From positions 1 to 64,000 of the forward strand of contig NZ_JAANOQ010000002.1 in the NCBI RefSeq assembly GCF_011305415.1: a stretch of 64,000 nt of DNA, written 5' to 3'. Origin of the DNA: Flavobacterium bernardetii. Lineage in GTDB: Bacteria > Bacteroidota > Bacteroidia > Flavobacteriales > Flavobacteriaceae. Numbering within the stretch: the first letter of the stretch is position 1; every line of letters begins with the position of its first letter. Shown one piece after another: positions 59,780 to 64,000 of this stretch. A program made the translations under genes and the position numbers. Under the pieces are notes generated by a model, which saw only the letters and a list, made by a program, of their open reading frames with translations, did not search any database and was not told the DNA's origin.

Positions 59780-61906
59780 ATGAAAAAAACACTTTCTCTT
59801 TTTTTACTATTTTTCAGTTTTGTACTCTTTTCACAAAACACCATTTCAAAAAGTATAATTTTATCGGATCCACCCATTTCTAAGGATTTTAGTTTTTTGC
59901 AAGAAGAATTAAAAGATGTTCAAGTTGTAATGCTTGGTGAAATCAGTCATTTTGATGGCAATGTTTTTGAAACCAAAACCGAAATTGTAAAATATTTGGT
60001 TGAGCATATGGGTTTCAATGTAATTGCATTTGAATCTGGAATTTACGATTTATGGAAAGCACAAGAAGATATTAAAGAAGGTGCAAATTGTAAACAAGTT
60101 TTTAGGAATTCGTTGTTTTCTATGTGGGGAAAAAGAAAAGAGTTTCAAAGTTTTGTCACGTTTTTTGAAAACAATAAAGGAAATTTAAAGCTTTTCGGAT
60201 TTGACCATCAAATTACAAGTGTAAATGGTACTGTAAATTTATCAAATGATTTATTTAGCTATTCAAAAAGTATAAATCACACTATAAAATTGAACAAGGA
60301 AGATTTTAATTTGCTTTTAGAATCTATTTCCAATTCTAGCATGTTCGACGAAAGCGATATTTCGTATCAAAATTTTTCTTCAGAATTAAACAAATTGAAG
60401 CAAAAATTAAGTCAGCAAAAAAACTCAGAAGAAAATTTTTATTGGACACAAATTGTAAACGGATTATTAACATTAGGTGAAGATGCTTTTACGCGTCAAA
60501 ATTTCACAAGTGCTTTCAATTGTACAGGTATAGACAATATTAGAGATAAGCAAATGGCTGAAAATTTATTGGCTTATGTAAAACAAAATCCTGAAGCAAA
60601 AATTATTTGTTGGGGTGCCAATCTGCATTTTGCTAACAATTTGAAGTCTGTAAAAACGCCTATTATTGAAGATTTTGTTCCAATGGGTTCTTATGTTAAA
60701 ACTGCTTTACAAGAAAAAATGTATAGTTTGGCGGCAATAACAGCTAAAGATTCTATTTTTCTTCAAAATAAATGGCATAGTACTCCAATTAAGGAAGGTT
60801 CTTTTGAGGATGTTTTGAAAAAACAGTTTAAGAATAATCATGTGTTTGTTTCTGCTAATCAAATTGAAGTAGATAAGATAAAAGAAAACAGACTTTTTAG
60901 CCCGATAACATTTATCGAAGGAAAATTGAGTGAATTTCATGATGGTTATCTGTATTTTCCTATAGCCACTTTGGTAACTATTGATGAGTATGAAGATGTA
61001 AATCTTGATACAGTTGAAGAAAAAGAAATTGTAAAAAATAAAACTTCTATAAACTTAAATATTAAGGATAGGCCAAACGAAACCTACATTGAAGAAGTTG
61101 TTATTTACAGTAAAAACACACCTTATCAAATTCTAAAAAAGGCTATTGGAAGTTTTGATAAAAATTATCCAAATAAAGGATTTAGTTCGGATTTAAAAAC
61201 TAATATTTTGATAAAAGTTGCGGATACGACTTGTGTTGATGCAGATGTTTCGGCTCAACAATACGATTTAGGATATGTAAATCGCGATTTTAGAAACACG
61301 AAAAAAGTATTGGAAACAAAATGGAAGGTAAATCAAAATTTTGAAACGGAAAGTTTTAAAGAATATTATGGTTTTATGTATAATAGTCCAATTCAATATG
61401 CTCCTTTTTTAAAAACAAACAAGTTTAAAAAGTTTCTATTAAGCATTGAAGGAACAACAAAAATAAACAATGAAGAAGTTTTTGTCATTCAGTTTTCTTC
61501 TCCACGAAATCATTCTACATTCACAAGGCGCGTTTATTTAAGTAATTATTCGGGATATATTTATATTAATAAATCGGATAACGCTATTGTGAAAATTATT
61601 GAAAATTGGCAAGTAACAGATTTTCCAGATTCGTTCCGAGTAGGTTATGTTTTAAAAAATAATTTAGTAAAATATACAAACAAAGAATATGTAAACGAAA
61701 CCACAATAACTGAATTTGTAAAAGAAAATAACTTGTATTTTATTAAAAATGCTGCAAATATTATATCTGGAAATTTATATAATGATTCTGCTGAAAAAGC
61801 AGATTATGAAATTGTAACAACATCAACTTGGAATAATTTTAATATTTCTAACCCAAGCATAATTAAAACAAATAACGAAGTGCTTTTATTTGAAGTAAAA
61901 AAATAA
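59780..61906 (+). CDS. Secreted erythromycin esterase family protein with long C-terminal extension
   Basis: A 708-residue protein with a signal peptide ending at FVLFSQ. Residues about 40-320 are an EreA/TIKI-like domain: VVMLGEISHFDGNVFETKTEIVKYL with the Glu and His metal or catalytic residues, AFESGIYD, LFGFDHQ and ICWGANLHFANNLK. A C-terminal half (about 420-708) is unlike the esterase and has EEVVIYSKNTPYQILKKAIGSFDKNYPNKGF, as found in carboxypeptidase-regulatory-type surface proteins of Bacteroidota. An envelope role is more likely than macrolide resistance. Confidence 0.85.
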   Translation: MKKTLSLFLLFFSFVLFSQNTISKSIILSDPPISKDFSFLQEELKDVQVVMLGEISHFDGNVFETKTEIVKYLVEHMGFNVIAFESGIYDLWKAQEDIKEGANCKQVFRNSLFSMWGKRKEFQSFVTFFENNKGNLKLFGFDHQITSVNGTVNLSNDLFSYSKSINHTIKLNKEDFNLLLESISNSSMFDESDISYQNFSSELNKLKQKLSQQKNSEENFYWTQIVNGLLTLGEDAFTRQNFTSAFNCTGIDNIRDKQMAENLLAYVKQNPEAKIICWGANLHFANNLKSVKTPIIEDFVPMGSYVKTALQEKMYSLAAITAKDSIFLQNKWHSTPIKEGSFEDVLKKQFKNNHVFVSANQIEVDKIKENRLFSPITFIEGKLSEFHDGYLYFPIATLVTIDEYEDVNLDTVEEKEIVKNKTSINLNIKDRPNETYIEEVVIYSKNTPYQILKKAIGSFDKNYPNKGFSSDLKTNILIKVADTTCVDADVSAQQYDLGYVNRDFRNTKKVLETKWKVNQNFETESFKEYYGFMYNSPIQYAPFLKTNKFKKFLLSIEGTTKINNEEVFVIQFSSPRNHSTFTRRVYLSNYSGYIYINKSDNAIVKIIENWQVTDFPDSFRVGYVLKNNLVKYTNKEYVNETTITEFVKENNLYFIKNAANIISGNLYNDSAEKADYEIVTTSTWNNFNISNPSIIKTNNEVLLFEVKK

Positions 61907-61968
61907 GTTAGTATGTCTTTGCTTTTTTATTGGCACATCGTTAAATTGAACATTGAAAATTAATTAAA

Positions 61969-63102
61969 ATGTCAGGAATCTACATCCACATCCCATTTTG
62001 CAAGCAAGCTTGTCATTACTGCGATTTTCATTTTTCAACTTCTATGAAGAAGAAAGACGAAATGGTTTTGGCGTTAGCGAAAGAAATAGAATTACGTAAA
62101 AACGAATCTCAAAACGAAACGATTGAAACTATCTATTTTGGTGGAGGAACTCCAAGTGTATTGACGATTGACGATATACGATTTTTGATTGATACGGTTT
62201 ACAAGCAGTATCAAGTGGTTGAGAATCCAGAAATAACCTTAGAAGCAAATCCGGATGATTTGGATGAAGAAACGATTCTTCACTATGCGAATTCGCCAAT
62301 AAACCGATTATCAATTGGTGTGCAATCGTTTTTTGAAAACGATTTACAATTGATGAATCGTGCACATAATTCGGTGGAAGCTAAAAAATGTTTAGAATTT
62401 GCCACACAACATTTCGATAATATTTCCATAGATTTAATTTACGGAATGCCTGATATGAGTAACGAAAAATGGTTGCAAAATATTGAAACGGCGCTAAGTT
62501 TTAATATTCCGCACATTTCCAGTTATGCGTTAACTGTGGAACCAAAAACGGCTTTAGATAAAATGATAAAAGTTGGAACAGTTCCTAAATTAGATGACGA
62601 TTTAGCGCAACAACATTTCCATATTTTAATCGAAAAATTACAAGAAAAAGGATTTGTACATTACGAATTGTCTAATTTTGGTCAACCAGATTACTTTTCA
62701 AAAAATAACACGGCCTATTGGTTGGGTAAAAAGTACATAGGAATTGGTCCGTCAGCTCACAGTTATAATGGTGAAAGTAGAAGTTGGAATATCGCCAATA
62801 ATTCTTTGTATTTGAAAGCAATCGCAGAAAATAAGTTACCTTCAGAGACCGAAACTTTATCCAAAACTGATCAGTATAACGAATACATTATGACCGGTTT
62901 ACGAACTATTTGGGGTGTTTCTTTAGAAAGAATCGAAACGGAATTCGGAACCAAATATTTAGATTATTTACAGAAACAATCAGAAAAATTCATTTCAGAT
63001 AATTTGTTGGAAATCGAAAACAATGTTTTAAAAACCACCAAAAAAGGAAAATTTTTGAGTGATGGTATTGCTTCCGACTTATTTTTATTAAATTTGGATT
63101 GA
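61969..63102 (+). CDS. hemW: Radical SAM protein HemW-like (coproporphyrinogen III oxidase family)
   Basis: A 377-residue radical SAM enzyme. The cluster is C-x3-C-x2-C (Cys11, Cys15, Cys18) in FCKQACHYCDF, preceded by GIYIHIP. TIYFGGGTPSVL, EANPDDL, RLSIGVQSF and ISSYALTVEPKTALDKM follow. HemW is a heme-binding protein rather than the oxidase HemN; the third Cys is followed by Asp-Phe, as in HemW, without the extra cysteine of HemN. It is monocistronic here. Confidence 0.94.
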   Translation: MSGIYIHIPFCKQACHYCDFHFSTSMKKKDEMVLALAKEIELRKNESQNETIETIYFGGGTPSVLTIDDIRFLIDTVYKQYQVVENPEITLEANPDDLDEETILHYANSPINRLSIGVQSFFENDLQLMNRAHNSVEAKKCLEFATQHFDNISIDLIYGMPDMSNEKWLQNIETALSFNIPHISSYALTVEPKTALDKMIKVGTVPKLDDDLAQQHFHILIEKLQEKGFVHYELSNFGQPDYFSKNNTAYWLGKKYIGIGPSAHSYNGESRSWNIANNSLYLKAIAENKLPSETETLSKTDQYNEYIMTGLRTIWGVSLERIETEFGTKYLDYLQKQSEKFISDNLLEIENNVLKTTKKGKFLSDGIASDLFLLNLD

Positions 63103-63103
63103 T

Positions 63104-63187
63104 GGGAACGCAGATTGAACAGATTTTTAGGATTTACATTTGTTCTTTTGCTTGAAAATAAATCTGCTAAATCCCTAAATCTGTGTA
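63104..63187. repeat. Dispersed repeat-like spacer before the cyclase gene
   Basis: ACGCAGATTGAACAG (63110-63124) and the roughly inverted CTGCTAAATC ... AAATCTGTGT (63165-63186) form an imperfect inverted repeat, a unit I recall as common in Flavobacteria. No gene is seen. Confidence 0.4.
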
Positions 63188-63190
63188 CCT

Positions 63191-63964
63191 ATGAATATAA
63201 CATATAAAGATTTTAACATCGATTTATCAAAACCCATTGATATTTCTTTACCATTATCCAACACCGATGCAAATCCAATTGCTTGGTATATTGAAAAACC
63301 TGTAATTGAACCCGTGACTTTTGACAATTGGATAGGAAAAGTTTCAGAAGGAAGTTCTACGAATTTCAACAATATATTTTTCAATCCGCACGGACATGGC
63401 ACACATACCGAGTGTTTAGGACATATTACTACAGCGTTTTATTCTATTAATCAGTGTTTGAAACAGTTTTTTTTCATGGCAGAAGTCGTTTCGATTCAAC
63501 CTGAAAAAAGAAAGGATGATTTCGTGATTACGAAAAGTCAAATTGAAAAGTCGCTGAATGGAAAAACTCCTGAAGCGATAATCATTCGTACGATTCCAAA
63601 TATTTCGGATAAAAAATCTAAAAACTATTCGCATACGAATCCGCCGTATTTATTAGAAGAAGCGGCAGTTTTTATTCGAGAAATCGGAATTAAACATTTG
63701 CTAATCGATTTGCCAAGTGTGGATAGGGAAGAAGACGAAGGAAAATTATTGGCGCACAAAGCGTTTTGGAATGTGAAAAATACCACAATATTGAATGAAG
63801 ATGCCCGTTTTGATTGTACGATTACAGAATTGATTTTTGTCGACGATTCAGTAGCAGATGGAACGTATTTGTTGAATTTACAAATCGCTTCTTTTGAAAA
63901 TGACGCTAGTCCGAGTAAGCCAGTTTTATACAGTCTGGAGTTTGGAGATTTTAGTCTGGAGTAA
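63191..63964 (+). CDS. Cyclase family protein (kynurenine formamidase-like)
   Basis: A 257-residue metal-dependent hydrolase of the cyclase family. The metal motif is NPHGHGTHTECLGH with His67, His69, His72 and His78; in kynurenine formamidases this is H-x-GTH-x-D-x3-H, so Glu74 replaces Asp here. Later segments are LLIDLPSVDREEDEGKLLAHKAFW and ITELIFVDDSVADGTYLLNLQ. The substrate may be a formamide or a lactone; tryptophan catabolism neighbours are not seen. Confidence 0.88.
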   Translation: MNITYKDFNIDLSKPIDISLPLSNTDANPIAWYIEKPVIEPVTFDNWIGKVSEGSSTNFNNIFFNPHGHGTHTECLGHITTAFYSINQCLKQFFFMAEVVSIQPEKRKDDFVITKSQIEKSLNGKTPEAIIIRTIPNISDKKSKNYSHTNPPYLLEEAAVFIREIGIKHLLIDLPSVDREEDEGKLLAHKAFWNVKNTTILNEDARFDCTITELIFVDDSVADGTYLLNLQIASFENDASPSKPVLYSLEFGDFSLE

Positions 63965-64000
63965 ATGCGTTAAAATAAAATTTTATGAACCACACCGATT

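Noticed and set aside
59780..61906. Macrolide resistance gene
   Set aside because: Only domain-level similarity, with secretion signal and extra domain; no sign of a mobile element.
63985..64000. Start of a next gene at ATG 63982-63984 (MNHTD)
   Set aside because: Only a few codons before the window ends; such text also occurs in dispersed flavobacterial repeats, so it cannot be judged.

Overview
The window is an AT-rich chromosomal segment of a member of the Bacteroidota, most likely a Flavobacteriaceae species close to Flavobacterium. The evidence is a type B sorting tail of the type IX secretion system (T9SS), a PorP/SprF protein, the gliding lipoprotein GldD, Bacteroidota-type promoters (TTG or TTTG, about 19-20 bases, TAnnTTTG), A-rich leaders without obvious Shine-Dalgarno sites, and the conserved block uppS-bamA-ompH-ompH-murI. 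I see no prophage, insertion sequence, CRISPR array or rRNA operon.

Layout. 1-1.9 kb: end of a T9SS type B cargo protein, a PorP/SprF protein and a gamma-carbonic-anhydrase-like protein. 1.9-10.1 kb (minus strand): a structured intergenic element, murI, two OmpH/Skp chaperones, bamA, uppS, a DUF6089 protein, nadK and a CBS protein, that is cell-envelope assembly plus NADP synthesis. 10.2-18.9 kb (plus): pdxJ, an alpha/beta hydrolase, an OmpP1/FadL transporter with an SGNH lipoprotein, a small membrane protein, then the protein quality-control genes tig, clpP and clpX. 18.9-26 kb: a tiny lipoprotein, an OmpA/PD40 protein, a GH3 enzyme divergent from a DUF2797 protein, a DUF3078 protein and dxs. 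26-33.2 kb: tadA, a SIMPL protein, lipoproteins, rng, a 30-residue basic protein, HU, mutY, ssb and gldD. 33.2-43.1 kb: a T9SS sorting-tail remnant, an SDR enzyme, mtgA, an FAD oxidoreductase, DedA, a dicarboxylate symporter, an S9 peptidase, a BaiN-like flavoprotein, an HhH protein and TspO.

43.2-47.7 kb is a mevalonate/prenyl-lipid operon (mvaD, mevalonate kinase, a UbiA prenyltransferase, a pseudouridine synthase) interrupted by a RelE/ParE-type toxin-antitoxin pair with a palindromic operator candidate. 48.6-55.3 kb holds a 1508-residue DnaE with a built-in proofreading exonuclease, a redoxin, trxA and a DUF58 protein. 55.3-56 kb carries two identical tRNA-Asp genes and a possible decayed third. 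56-64 kb holds a DUF456 protein, a lipoprotein, a GT2 glycosyltransferase next to a flippase-like protein, ruvC, a secreted erythromycin-esterase-like fusion, a HemW-like protein and a cyclase.

Most genes are ordinary housekeeping. The less ordinary signals are: imperfect tandem repeats of period 7 with different unit sequences placed just upstream of at least six start codons, and once inside a glycosyltransferase gene where unit changes would shift frame; long palindromes over or near promoters (tig, clpP, rng leader); a conserved-looking hairpin element after murI; two short genes easily missed (43 and 30 codons); a T9SS tail pseudogene; the toxin-antitoxin insertion; and a gldD locus lacking its usual gldE neighbour. 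dxs and the mevalonate genes occur together; with pdxJ nearby, dxs may serve vitamin synthesis rather than isoprenoids.
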